A stretch of 7,688 bases of DNA from CAZEHS01 sp964649745 (GCA_964649745.1 CAZYQI010000068.1:1-7688); one strand, 5' to 3'; numbered from the stretch's first letter, positions 1-6,444 are shown. Made by a program: numbers and translations. Notes: a model not told the origin generated them from the letters alone.

Positions 1-42
1 CCGCAACTCATTTTCATAACCGGTGGTTTCCCAACGGGACAT
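1..42 (-). CDS. Possible N-terminus of a further operon gene, cut by window edge
   Basis: An ATG on the minus strand at 42-40 opens a frame of 14 codons (MSRWETTGYENELR) that stays open to the window edge. It begins 39 nt after the TAG stop of the isochorismatase-family gene and has the same direction, so it would be the next gene of the catabolic operon. An in-frame TAG lies five codons upstream of the ATG, which rules out an earlier start. Against it, no clear Shine-Dalgarno sequence precedes the ATG (the stretch before it is C-rich), unlike the other operon genes. The product cannot be recognised from 14 residues. Confidence 0.3.
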   Translation of the reverse strand, partial: MSRWETTGYENELR

Positions 43-81
43 GGGGGTCTGCGGCTATAGGTTCATATTTGCCTGTATTTC

Positions 82-693
82 CTATTCTACCTTATTTTGC
101 GGATCTCCGCCGCCGACCCAGGCATCTTCTCCACGGTCCCAGGCAGCGATGTATTCGTCCAGATTCATAACCTTTGTGAATATGGAAAGATCCACCAGGC
201 CCGCCTTATGCATCTCTTCCGTTTTGGAAGCGTTGCAGTCCGCCAACGTGATTACCTTGTAGGCATTGGCCAGGGCGTCGGCAGCCGTTGTCCGGCAGCA
301 AACGTTGGTCCAGGCACCGGTGATGACGACCGTATCAAAGTGCTCTTCCCGAAGGTACAAATCCAAATCGGTGTGCTGGAAAGCGGAGTGCCGTCGCTTT
401 TGAACAACGTATTCGTCTCCCTGGGGAACCACCTCCGGAATAAATTCGTTGCCCCAGGTGCCTTTAACGGCATGAACCGGGCGTACGCGGAAATCGGCAT
501 CACCCTTTCGGTGGGTTTCCTGAATGTGAATCAGCTGGACATCGTCCAAGCCTTTTGCATTGCGCTCCCGAACCCATGCCATCATTTTCTGGAGGTTTGG
601 CAGGATGGTCCGGCCCCCGGCACAATAAAGGGCGCCGTCCGGATGGGCAAAATCGTTGAGCATATCGATGATCAGTATCGCATGTCTTGGCAT
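82..693 (-). CDS. Isochorismatase-family cysteine hydrolase (putative amidase / carbamoyl hydrolase)
   Basis: This 203-residue protein has the usual length for the isochorismatase-like hydrolase fold. The catalytic triad is visible: Asp10 in the opening IIDMLNDF motif, Lys99 in VVQKRRHSAF, and the nucleophile Cys132 in TGAWTNVCCRTTAADA. No signal peptide or membrane segment is seen, so it should be cytosolic. Family members with an intact Cys hydrolyse C-N bonds in small amides, for example N-carbamoylsarcosine, ureidoacrylate (RutB) and nicotinamide. True isochorismatases such as EntB lack the Cys, so siderophore synthesis is unlikely. The ATG at 693 is supported by AAGGAG seven bases upstream. 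It lies 117 nt behind the cyclic amidohydrolase on the same strand and is probably co-transcribed. I infer that it removes ammonia from a ureido or carbamoyl product of that enzyme; the exact substrate is unknown. The residue after the nucleophile is Cys133, where Val is common. Confidence 0.92.
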   Translation of the reverse strand: MPRHAILIIDMLNDFAHPDGALYCAGGRTILPNLQKMMAWVRERNAKGLDDVQLIHIQETHRKGDADFRVRPVHAVKGTWGNEFIPEVVPQGDEYVVQKRRHSAFQHTDLDLYLREEHFDTVVITGAWTNVCCRTTAADALANAYKVITLADCNASKTEEMHKAGLVDLSIFTKVMNLDEYIAAWDRGEDAWVGGGDPQNKVE

Positions 694-810
694 AATTATA
701 CTCCTTCATTCAACAGTATGGTTAAAATGTTGGTTTTACTTAACGCCCGTCATTGCCGCCCTATGTTCGCAACAACGGGCTGTGTTTTGATATTAAAAGT
801 TGACCCTACT

Positions 811-2349
811 CTAATCAATTACATTATTCACATTCCGTCTGTGAACGTTGTTGAAGAAATCGGAGGAGATCGCCTTATAATTCTCAAAGGTCAGCTTGCG
901 ATCCAACTCCTGAGTTTTAACCCGCTTGATGAATTTGCCGTTGCCGGGCTTGACCAGAATCTTGCCCTGAGCCTCCTCTTTTGTCTCTGAGTAAACCAGA
1001 GTGCCCCGTACCACCGTCTTGGCCACTTTCCCCTTGAGCTTCATGCCGTGGAGGGGAGTGTATTTGTTCTTCATGAAGGAAATGTCCTTGTCGATGGTCC
1101 ATTCCTTGCCCAGATCGATGATGGTGATGTCGGCATCGGAGCCGATTTCCAGCACGCCCTTCTTCGGGAACAGTCCATAATGGATGGCTGCATTCCTTGA
1201 GAGCACTTCCACCAGTCGTTCCAAAGTGAGGCGGCCCTTGTTGTAGCCCTCGCTCACCAGGATGTTGACCATGGTTTCCGTTCCTGCAATGCCGGGGAAC
1301 GCTGTCCAGATATTCATTCCGGGAGCATCCTTCTCAACCGGGACATCGTCGTTGTCTTTATTGGCTTGGATCTTGTAAGGCGCATGATCCGTTGCAACAA
1401 AATCCACACTGCCGTTGGCAAGGCCTTCCCAAAGCTCAGCGTTGTCTTGTTTTGTCCGGAGAGGCGGCGCAATTTTGGCCATGGCCCCGTACTCCGTCAT
1501 GGATTCCTGAGCATTCAGTACCAAATAATGAGGGCAAACCTCTGACGTAACCTTGAGGCCCCGTCGCTTTGCCTCTGCAATCAAGCGGGCCCCTACCCCT
1601 GTGCTCATATGGACCACATGGTACCGGGCGTCTGTTTCCTCTGAAAAGGCGATCCCCAGCTGTATAGCGGCTTTTTCAGCCAGCTCCAGCCGCGCCTCGG
1701 ACCATGCAGGCCCATCCAGGCGGCCTTCTCGCTGGTATTTTTTCACATAATGGTCACACATATCGAAGTTCTCTGCATGAACCCCTACCGGAAGACCAGT
1801 CTTCGCAACCTCTCGGAACACCTCGTGCATTTCGGAGTCTGTAACGCGGTTATAGGTGGGAACGGAAGGGGTCATGTAGACCTTAAAGGCCACAACGCCG
1901 GCATCGGTCTGTTCCTGAAGAACATTCAGATGACCCTCCCGCACGTCTTCGCCGGTAACGCCGCCCCACAGGGCGAAGTCCACAATGGCCTGGGGGGCGA
2001 TGGCATCCAGTTTTTCGTTCAGAGAGCTTACATCCCGCACAGATCTCGGTGACGAGCAGCACGGCATATCAATGGTGGTGGTGAGGCCGCCGGCTGCCGC
2101 CTGACTGCTCCCCGTAAGGAAGGTTTCCCGATGGGTGAACCCGGGATCCATGAAGTGTGTATGGGAGTCGATACAGCCGGGAATCGTGAGATTACCTTCG
2201 GCATCGATGAATTCGGCCGCTTCAAGGCCCTCCGCATCCGCAACGAAACCCGCTACCTTCTCGTCCTTGATCAGGATGTTCGTCAAAACCGTGTCATTGC
2301 CGTTCATCATTGGGACTCGAGCGTTCTTTACAATCACATCGTATTTCAT
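811..2349 (-). CDS. Cyclic amidohydrolase, dihydroorotase/allantoinase/hydantoinase type
   Basis: This 512-residue protein belongs to the amidohydrolase superfamily that opens cyclic amides (dihydroorotase, allantoinase, dihydropyrimidinase). The full binuclear metal site is present: His63 and His65 in DSHTHFMDPG, Lys156 in AFKVYMT (the lysine normally carboxylated to bridge the metals), His191 in GVHAEN, His247 in HVVHMST and Asp321 in ATDHAPY. A beta-rich N-terminal section and the GSDADITIIDL segment near 403-413 form the usual flanking beta domain. Roughly the last 40-50 residues (from about 465) extend beyond what I expect of dihydroorotases and allantoinases, and the very end is rich in Asn and Arg. 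AGGAGG eight bases before ATG 2349 fixes the start. It follows the formiminotransferase-like gene after 20 nt, so the two are an operon. A biosynthetic pyrC role is unlikely because no pyrimidine gene is nearby. Xanthine, allantoin, hydantoin or another ureide-forming ring are candidate substrates. Confidence 0.93.
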   Translation of the reverse strand: MKYDVIVKNARVPMMNGNDTVLTNILIKDEKVAGFVADAEGLEAAEFIDAEGNLTIPGCIDSHTHFMDPGFTHRETFLTGSSQAAAGGLTTTIDMPCCSSPRSVRDVSSLNEKLDAIAPQAIVDFALWGGVTGEDVREGHLNVLQEQTDAGVVAFKVYMTPSVPTYNRVTDSEMHEVFREVAKTGLPVGVHAENFDMCDHYVKKYQREGRLDGPAWSEARLELAEKAAIQLGIAFSEETDARYHVVHMSTGVGARLIAEAKRRGLKVTSEVCPHYLVLNAQESMTEYGAMAKIAPPLRTKQDNAELWEGLANGSVDFVATDHAPYKIQANKDNDDVPVEKDAPGMNIWTAFPGIAGTETMVNILVSEGYNKGRLTLERLVEVLSRNAAIHYGLFPKKGVLEIGSDADITIIDLGKEWTIDKDISFMKNKYTPLHGMKLKGKVAKTVVRGTLVYSETKEEAQGKILVKPGNGKFIKRVKTQELDRKLTFENYKAISSDFFNNVHRRNVNNVID

Positions 2350-2369
2350 TGCTAATGCCTCCTTTTATT

Positions 2370-3353
2370 TTATTGAATATGGTATTCGATAATGGATTCC
2401 TTGTGGAAGCCTTCCAGACCCATTTGATCCGCCAGGCATGTGATGATCCCCTCGAAATCGCCTTCTGCCCCAGCGTAGCCCAGTGATTTTGCAGATTCCA
2501 GCAGATAGCGATGCTTCACAGGGCCCACCAGTTGGGTGCCGATCACCTTTACGCCCCGTTTGTCGGCCTCTTTGCCGATAAAGTCCTTTAGCATGTCCAA
2601 AGGCGTGCTGGCAGCATCGAAAACATTCATGGAAACCGCAGTTCCTATATGCCCCTCATCCTTAAAGCCAATGCCCTTGATGGAGGTCCAACCCGTCTCG
2701 GGACTCTTCACTATTTTTGCAATAGCGTTGGCAATTGTGGTATCCTCTGTATCAAGGAATACATTATATGCCGTAAGCCCCTCATAATCGGCGCTAACCG
2801 TAACACCACCCATGGTGGGGCTTAGCTTGCCGTCCACAGAAAGATCCGGCTTTCTCGTTTCCAAATCGGGGTGATCCGGCGTTTCGAGAAGTGCCTTAAG
2901 ACCTTCGTACTGCCCTTTCCTGATATTTGTATTGGACTTCTTATAGTCGGTTCTGGCATTGAGACCGGAAAAATAGACAGGCACCTTGTACTCCGCATGC
3001 AAGGCTGCCCCAATTTCCTCTGCCAGGGCTTTTACCTCCTCGATGGTCACGTTCTGAAGAGGGAATACCGGTGCGGTATCCAAGGCGCCGATACGGGGGT
3101 GGTCCCCCTTCTGCACTTCCATGTTTACATGTTGATATACGGAGCCCGCAAGCTTCAGCATCGCTTCCTTGCAGAACTGGGGTTCACAGATAAAGGTAAG
3201 GACAGTTCGGTTAAAATTTGCTTCCGGCTCCACAGCCACCACCCGAACTGTTTCCACCGCTTTGACCGCGGCTACTGCGGCGCTGATGGCCGCCTCGTTT
3301 TTCCCATCACTGAAATTCGGTACTGCCAGTATGTACTTTACATTGTTCGCCAT
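2370..3353 (-). CDS. Glutamate formimidoyltransferase-like protein (FtcD N-terminal type, no cyclodeaminase)
   Basis: This 327-residue protein matches the formiminotransferase part of FtcD. An N-terminal subdomain covers about 1-180 with VPNFSDG (11-17), EPEANFNRTVLTF (42-54) and the catalytic-type His85 in DHPRIGALD. A C-terminal subdomain of about 181-327 contains NVFLDTEDTTIANAIAKIV and GTQLVGPV (272-279). The family moves a formimino group from a formimino amino acid to tetrahydrofolate. No cyclodeaminase domain is fused or present in the window, so the 5-formimino-THF formed would need a separate enzyme. The start at 3353 has AAGGAGG nine bases upstream. It is the first gene of the operon, 20 nt ahead of the cyclic amidohydrolase. 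No histidine-utilisation gene (hutH, hutU, hutI) is seen, so glutamate may not be the acceptor product. Formiminoglycine, an intermediate of anaerobic purine fermentation, is a reasonable alternative donor, by inference from context. Confidence 0.9.
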   Translation of the reverse strand: MANNVKYILAVPNFSDGKNEAAISAAVAAVKAVETVRVVAVEPEANFNRTVLTFICEPQFCKEAMLKLAGSVYQHVNMEVQKGDHPRIGALDTAPVFPLQNVTIEEVKALAEEIGAALHAEYKVPVYFSGLNARTDYKKSNTNIRKGQYEGLKALLETPDHPDLETRKPDLSVDGKLSPTMGGVTVSADYEGLTAYNVFLDTEDTTIANAIAKIVKSPETGWTSIKGIGFKDEGHIGTAVSMNVFDAASTPLDMLKDFIGKEADKRGVKVIGTQLVGPVKHRYLLESAKSLGYAGAEGDFEGIITCLADQMGLEGFHKESIIEYHIQ

Positions 3354-3385
3354 GGTGGCATGCCTCCTTATATTTTTCTTATTTC

Positions 3386-3391
3386 ATTATA
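3386..3391 (-). promoter_or_regulatory. Candidate -10 element for the formiminotransferase-amidohydrolase operon
   Basis: On the minus strand this reads TATAAT, a perfect sigma-A -10 match, placing transcription start about 25 nt before the ATG at 3353. No good -35 box is found 16-18 bp upstream (AAACTA or neighbours). This would suit an activator-dependent promoter, but a single perfect hexamer in AT-rich DNA can also occur by chance. Confidence 0.35.
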
Positions 3392-3553
3392 TCCGGAAAG
3401 GCTTTGTGTAGTTTTTATGAACCAACGCTATTGTTCGACACTTTGCCCGCCATATTTTGTATTAAATACACAAGGCATTTGTCTATCATATGCGAAATAA
3501 TAAGAACAACAGCAAAAGCGCTTCACAAGCCCCTTTGGACTTTACCCTTTCCA

Positions 3554-3582
3554 TTGATCCTCAAAACATGTTTTGCTGTAAA
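3554..3582 (+). promoter_or_regulatory. Candidate sigma-A promoter of the cyclase-family gene
   Basis: TTGATC at 3554-3559 and TGTAAA at 3577-3582 are separated by exactly 17 bp; each matches four of six consensus bases. Transcription would begin near 3589 and give a leader of about 60 nt before ATG 3652. A perfect palindrome fills most of the spacer. No alternative pair in the 298 bp divergent region looked better in this direction. Confidence 0.35.
3562..3575. promoter_or_regulatory. Perfect 14 bp palindrome, candidate operator
   Basis: CAAAACATGTTTTG is a perfect inverted repeat in the divergent intergenic region. It lies inside the spacer of the candidate cyclase promoter, where a bound protein would block or reshape RNA polymerase access. 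On the opposite strand a TTTACA box (five of six -35 bases) flanks it, so a second, weaker promoter could overlap. The nearby PucR-family regulator is one possible ligand, but this sequence does not resemble the Bacillus PucR box as I recall it. The rest of 3354-3651 holds no gene; it also has a short AAGCGCTT palindrome at 3516-3523. Confidence 0.4.
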
Positions 3583-3637
3583 CAAACCAGGGTAATTCTA
3601 AAAAGAGCTTTTCACCTTGTAAGATAATTATAACTAT

Positions 3638-3650
3638 AAGGAGGTCCTCC
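3638..3650 (+). promoter_or_regulatory. Ribosome binding site inside a GGAGG-T-CCTCC inverted repeat
   Basis: AAGGAGG at 3638-3644 lies seven bases before ATG 3652 and fixes the start of the cyclase-family gene. It is followed at once by CCTCC (3646-3650), the exact complement of GGAGG. The one-base gap is too short for a local hairpin, so the symmetry may be chance, but two transcripts could pair through it. Confidence 0.6.
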
Positions 3651-3651
3651 C

Positions 3652-4344
3652 ATGGGACTCAGACTCGTCGATCTTTCACAGGAGATTTTCCAGGGTATGT
3701 CGGTTTTTCCCATGCATCAGCCAACCTTTATCATGACCAATATGACCCACGAGGAAAACATGCGTGCTACCGGCAGTAAAAAACTGGGGTTTTCGGCACG
3801 CAATCTTCTGATCAGCGAGCACGGCGGCACCCATAGCGACGGTGTTTGGGAGTACCGTAAAGAAGGGCCCACCATCGACAAGATGCCCCTGGAATATTTT
3901 TGGGGCAGCGCCATCTGTGTGGACCTATCCACGATTCCTCCCAGCCGCTCCATCGAACCCCGGGATTTAGAAAAAGCTACGAAGGCTTCCGGACAGGAGA
4001 TCATGAGAGGCGATATCTTCCTGATGTACACCGCTCACCATGACAGGAACTTTGGAACGGACAAGTGGCAAACAGAATATTCCGGTCTCAGTTATGCCGC
4101 CGCCAAGTGGCTGGCCGAAAAGGGTGTCGTGAATATCGGTGTGGACGCTCCCGCCATTGACCATCCGGCCGATATCGATTTTTCCGGCCACCTGATTTGT
4201 GGGGAGTACAACATCACCAACACAGAAAACCTCTGTAATTTGGACAAGGTTGTGAATCGGCGTTTCCTCTACTTTGGCCTTCCGCTGAAGATACGGGACG
4301 GCAGCGGCTCCCCCATCCGGGCCGTGGCGCTGCTGGAAGAATAA
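3652..4344 (+). CDS. Cyclase-family metal-dependent hydrolase (kynurenine formamidase/isatin hydrolase-like)
   Basis: This 230-residue protein has the length and core motifs of the cyclase family (Pfam Cyclase), which includes the formamidase KynB and isatin hydrolase. Visible motifs are an N-terminal VDLSQEI, HGGTHSD with His57, His61 and Asp63 as the expected metal ligands, IGVDAPAIDHP (162-172), and GHLICGEYNITNTENL (179-194) with the conserved late Glu. The usual HxGTHxDxPxH motif ends differently: Val65 replaces Pro and Glu67 stands where the catalytic His is in KynB. I believe some uncharacterised cyclase subfamilies share this, so it looks like a subgroup feature and not decay. No signal peptide is seen. 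It is transcribed divergently from the catabolic operon and probably acts on the same substrate pathway, perhaps hydrolysing a lactam, imidazolone or formyl/formimino intermediate. A kynurenine role is unlikely because no tryptophan-degrading gene is nearby. Confidence 0.88.
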   Translation: MGLRLVDLSQEIFQGMSVFPMHQPTFIMTNMTHEENMRATGSKKLGFSARNLLISEHGGTHSDGVWEYRKEGPTIDKMPLEYFWGSAICVDLSTIPPSRSIEPRDLEKATKASGQEIMRGDIFLMYTAHHDRNFGTDKWQTEYSGLSYAAAKWLAEKGVVNIGVDAPAIDHPADIDFSGHLICGEYNITNTENLCNLDKVVNRRFLYFGLPLKIRDGSGSPIRAVALLEE

Positions 4345-4363
4345 TCTCATACGCTCCAATAAA

Positions 4364-4396
4364 AACAGCCCGTCTCTTTTAAAGAGGCGGGCTGTT
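4364..4396. terminator. Bidirectional intrinsic terminator between convergent genes
   Basis: AACAGCCCG (4364-4372) pairs perfectly with CGGGCTGTT (4388-4396), and the stem continues inward through a T-G wobble into CTCTTT/AAAGAG. It lies 20 nt after the cyclase stop and 15 nt after the zinc-ribbon gene stop. Read on the minus strand it is followed by TTTTTATT, a good U-tract. On the plus strand the tail is only TTCTATTC, so it should stop the pucR operon more strongly than the cyclase transcript. Confidence 0.85.
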
Positions 4397-4411
4397 CTAT
4401 TCAAGAGTTTG

Positions 4412-4660
4412 TCACTCACTCTTCAACCGATTATCAATAATATACACCCGCCGTTCCGCAATGAAACGGTCCAATGTCTTAAGGGGCACTCCGGTGTCCT
4501 TCATCACGTCGGAGACCGTGGCGCCCTCGTGCCGCTCAAGATAATCCCTCACCCTGGCATATGCCGTCTCATCTTTTTCATCGCACGCTTTGCATTTCAC
4601 CTGAGACACGTGCTGTTTTTCGAAAAAACGCTGACATACGGTGCAAATTCCCCGACTCAT
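4412..4660 (-). CDS. Small zinc-ribbon/HTH-like protein (flagellar-operon YvyF-like, TIGR03826 type)
   Basis: This 82-residue protein has two CxxC pairs, Cys6/Cys9 and Cys23/Cys26, forming a likely zinc ribbon. A charged helical segment follows, then a helix-turn-helix-like stretch at about 46-75 (TVSDVMKDTGVPLKTLDRFIAERRVYII). The arrangement recalls the YvyF/TIGR03826 small proteins of Firmicute flagellar operons, which are poorly understood; no flagellar gene is present here. AGGAGG lies six bases before ATG 4660, and only 12 nt separate the start from the stop of the PucR-family gene. The two are therefore co-transcribed and probably translationally coupled. It may be a DNA-binding or protein-binding accessory to that regulator. 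Function is not known. Confidence 0.75.
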   Translation of the reverse strand: MSRGICTVCQRFFEKQHVSQVKCKACDEKDETAYARVRDYLERHEGATVSDVMKDTGVPLKTLDRFIAERRVYIIDNRLKSE

Positions 4661-4672
4661 ACAGCTCCTCCT

Positions 4673-6331
4673 CTACAGACTCAAGATGTCCATTATCTTC
4701 AGCGCTGTCTGCAACCCATACCGATCATTCTCCGATTCCAGATTCTTCGCAGTTATTTCCTGAATGCGGTTGATTCGGTACAGAATGGTGTTGTAGTGGG
4801 TAAACAGCAATTCCGACATCCGTTTGAGGTTGCCGTTGGTTTCAAAATAAACCTGAAGAGTCTTCACCATCTCCGTATCTTTTTTCCGGTCGTATTCTAC
4901 CAGATCTCTGAGTGTCGAATTATAGAAGCTTTGCAGCTCGTCCTTCAGATGCTCTTGGCAAAAAATCTTGTAAATTCCAAGCTTCTCAAATTCAACGATC
5001 CGTTCTCCGATATAGGCCCTTGCAGCCTCCACAGCTTTTTCAGCATCCCTTAGGCTGTGCCATACCGAGCCAATCCCCTGACAGGCCCGTCCGATTCCAA
5101 TGCGAAAATCCAAGGCCCCCATCTTCTGCTCAAGGAGCCGCTCAATCCCATCGGCCAATTGGCGGATTTCCTTTTCATAGCTGGAATTGTCATCCCACAT
5201 GAAAAGTACATTCACATTGTTGCCCTTATTGGCGATCAGATAGATCCTTCCCCCAGTCCTGCATCCTGCATCGATCAGATAAATCATGCGTCCCAGGGTC
5301 TGATTCAGTTCCTCTGAGGTGCCGGGTGCCTGTGGGTCTTCATTCAGATGTATCGTAAGGACGGAATACCACGCATCCCTTTGAAGGCGGTAATAATTCG
5401 CCCTCTCGGCGGCCTTTTCCTTCCGCCGTTCGTCCAATGAGATCAGATCTTCAAAAAATTCTGCCTTATACTTGTTTTCAACCTCCTGAACCGATATGCG
5501 CTTAAGAAATTCCAACGCAATGATGGCCAAGGCTGATTCCAGGTTCAGAATATCAAAGTTTGTTATTTTTCGCCGGGTTCCGAATATAACCATATGCCCA
5601 TGGACATTGTTTCGGATCATAATGGGAAGAATAACCCTATCCACATAATCGTTGCCCACCTGCACCCGGTCTTCTGTCTTCTTTACATGGCGGTAGTGAT
5701 TGGAGGTGGTTTTGAAGTATTTCTTAACCGACTTGATCAATTCATCGTAATCGGTTTCAGAATCCTGTTCATCGTAAATAGACTCCTCAAAATAATGATC
5801 CTTAATCAGCACCGGATTCTCCACGGACCGCATCAGCACCCGCACGATTTCCTTGACGCCGCCGCCTTTAAGAATCACATCCATGGTGTCGTTATGAACA
5901 TTTTCAACCTTCTGCAGCATAACCGACTGTCGGTTGAATATCTCCTTAAAAATCGGAGTCATGATATCTCCAAAGGGGATATCCGAGTCCAACTCCACGA
6001 TCGGAAGGCGCAGATGATCGGCCAGGCTCAGAATTTCATCCGGGAGCCTCTCAAGATATGGAATCACTTTAATGCCGATGCCCGAAAGCTGCTTGCCGGA
6101 CGCCTCACGAATGAGTTTTTTCTGTTCCTCCAGTGACGTTATCTTGAAAAAATAAGCCGTAGTAAGGAGAAACTCCCCCTCCATGACCCAGTTGAGGACA
6201 TCCGGATCCGCCATGATATTGACCCGGGTGATGACGTTATTCCGCGCTTCTTCTCCCGCGATCAAGCGACAGTTCTTCATGATATCCATTTCCAATACTT
6301 CGCTGAGGATAATACCGGTTTCCTTAATCAT
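4673..6331 (-). CDS. PucR-family transcriptional regulator
   Basis: This 552-residue cytosolic regulator shows the full PucR layout. An N-terminal PucR domain covers about 8-130, with VNIMADPDVLNWVMEGEFLLTT (37-58) as its signature. A GAF-like sensory section spans roughly 150-275, and a CdaR-type GGDEF-like section about 310-450 contains FRIGIGRACQGIGSVWHSLRDAEKA. The C-terminal HTH_30 domain (about 490-548) contains FETNGNLKRMSELLFTHYNTILYRINRIQEI. The GGDEF-like part lacks the catalytic GG(D/E)EF motif, as expected. Bacillus PucR controls purine catabolism, and relatives control other amide and sugar-acid pathways. It is convergent with the cyclase gene and is the obvious candidate to control both sides of the 3354-3651 region. 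The ATG at 6331 has only a GGGGG run as ribosome site. Its own promoter is at 6445-6472. Confidence 0.92.
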   Translation of the reverse strand: MIKETGIILSEVLEMDIMKNCRLIAGEEARNNVITRVNIMADPDVLNWVMEGEFLLTTAYFFKITSLEEQKKLIREASGKQLSGIGIKVIPYLERLPDEILSLADHLRLPIVELDSDIPFGDIMTPIFKEIFNRQSVMLQKVENVHNDTMDVILKGGGVKEIVRVLMRSVENPVLIKDHYFEESIYDEQDSETDYDELIKSVKKYFKTTSNHYRHVKKTEDRVQVGNDYVDRVILPIMIRNNVHGHMVIFGTRRKITNFDILNLESALAIIALEFLKRISVQEVENKYKAEFFEDLISLDERRKEKAAERANYYRLQRDAWYSVLTIHLNEDPQAPGTSEELNQTLGRMIYLIDAGCRTGGRIYLIANKGNNVNVLFMWDDNSSYEKEIRQLADGIERLLEQKMGALDFRIGIGRACQGIGSVWHSLRDAEKAVEAARAYIGERIVEFEKLGIYKIFCQEHLKDELQSFYNSTLRDLVEYDRKKDTEMVKTLQVYFETNGNLKRMSELLFTHYNTILYRINRIQEITAKNLESENDRYGLQTALKIMDILSL

Positions 6332-6444
6332 GACAACCCCCGTATCTCGGATAACAGCCGCCTTTTATGGACTTATGCCAATCTATTACCCTGAATCTGT
6401 CTTGATGGTTCATATGCATTGTGAAAAAACTCTATGTTTCCATC

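Noticed and set aside
694..810. Internal promoter (TTAAGT, 17 bp, CATACT on the minus strand) and a GCCCGT/ACGGGC inverted repeat before the isochorismatase-family gene
   Set aside because: Promoter boxes match only three and four consensus bases, and the six-bp stem has a 24-base loop, so neither is better than chance.
97..990. Long plus-strand open frame (297 codons) over the isochorismatase-family gene
   Set aside because: It is antisense to a gene with a full catalytic triad, has no ribosome site and no recognisable motif, and runs across an intergenic gap. It is a frame shadow.
811..2349. Imidazolonepropionase (HutI) as identity of the amidohydrolase, given the formiminotransferase beside it
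   Set aside because: The carboxylated-Lys motif AFKVYMT and the HVVHMST and TDHAPY motifs place it with dihydroorotase/allantoinase-type enzymes; as I recall, HutI uses a different metal site. No other hut gene is present.
2871..3500. Plus-strand open frame of 209 codons opposite the formiminotransferase gene
   Set aside because: It overlaps a clearly conserved gene in antisense, and its translation shows no domain.
3354..3651. Sigma-54 promoter in the divergent region
   Set aside because: No TGGCAC-N5-TTGC type pair was found on either strand, and PucR-family proteins do not act as sigma-54 enhancer-binding proteins.
4409..5053. Plus-strand open frame of 214 codons opposite the zinc-ribbon and PucR genes
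   Set aside because: It is antisense to two supported genes and lacks a ribosome site.
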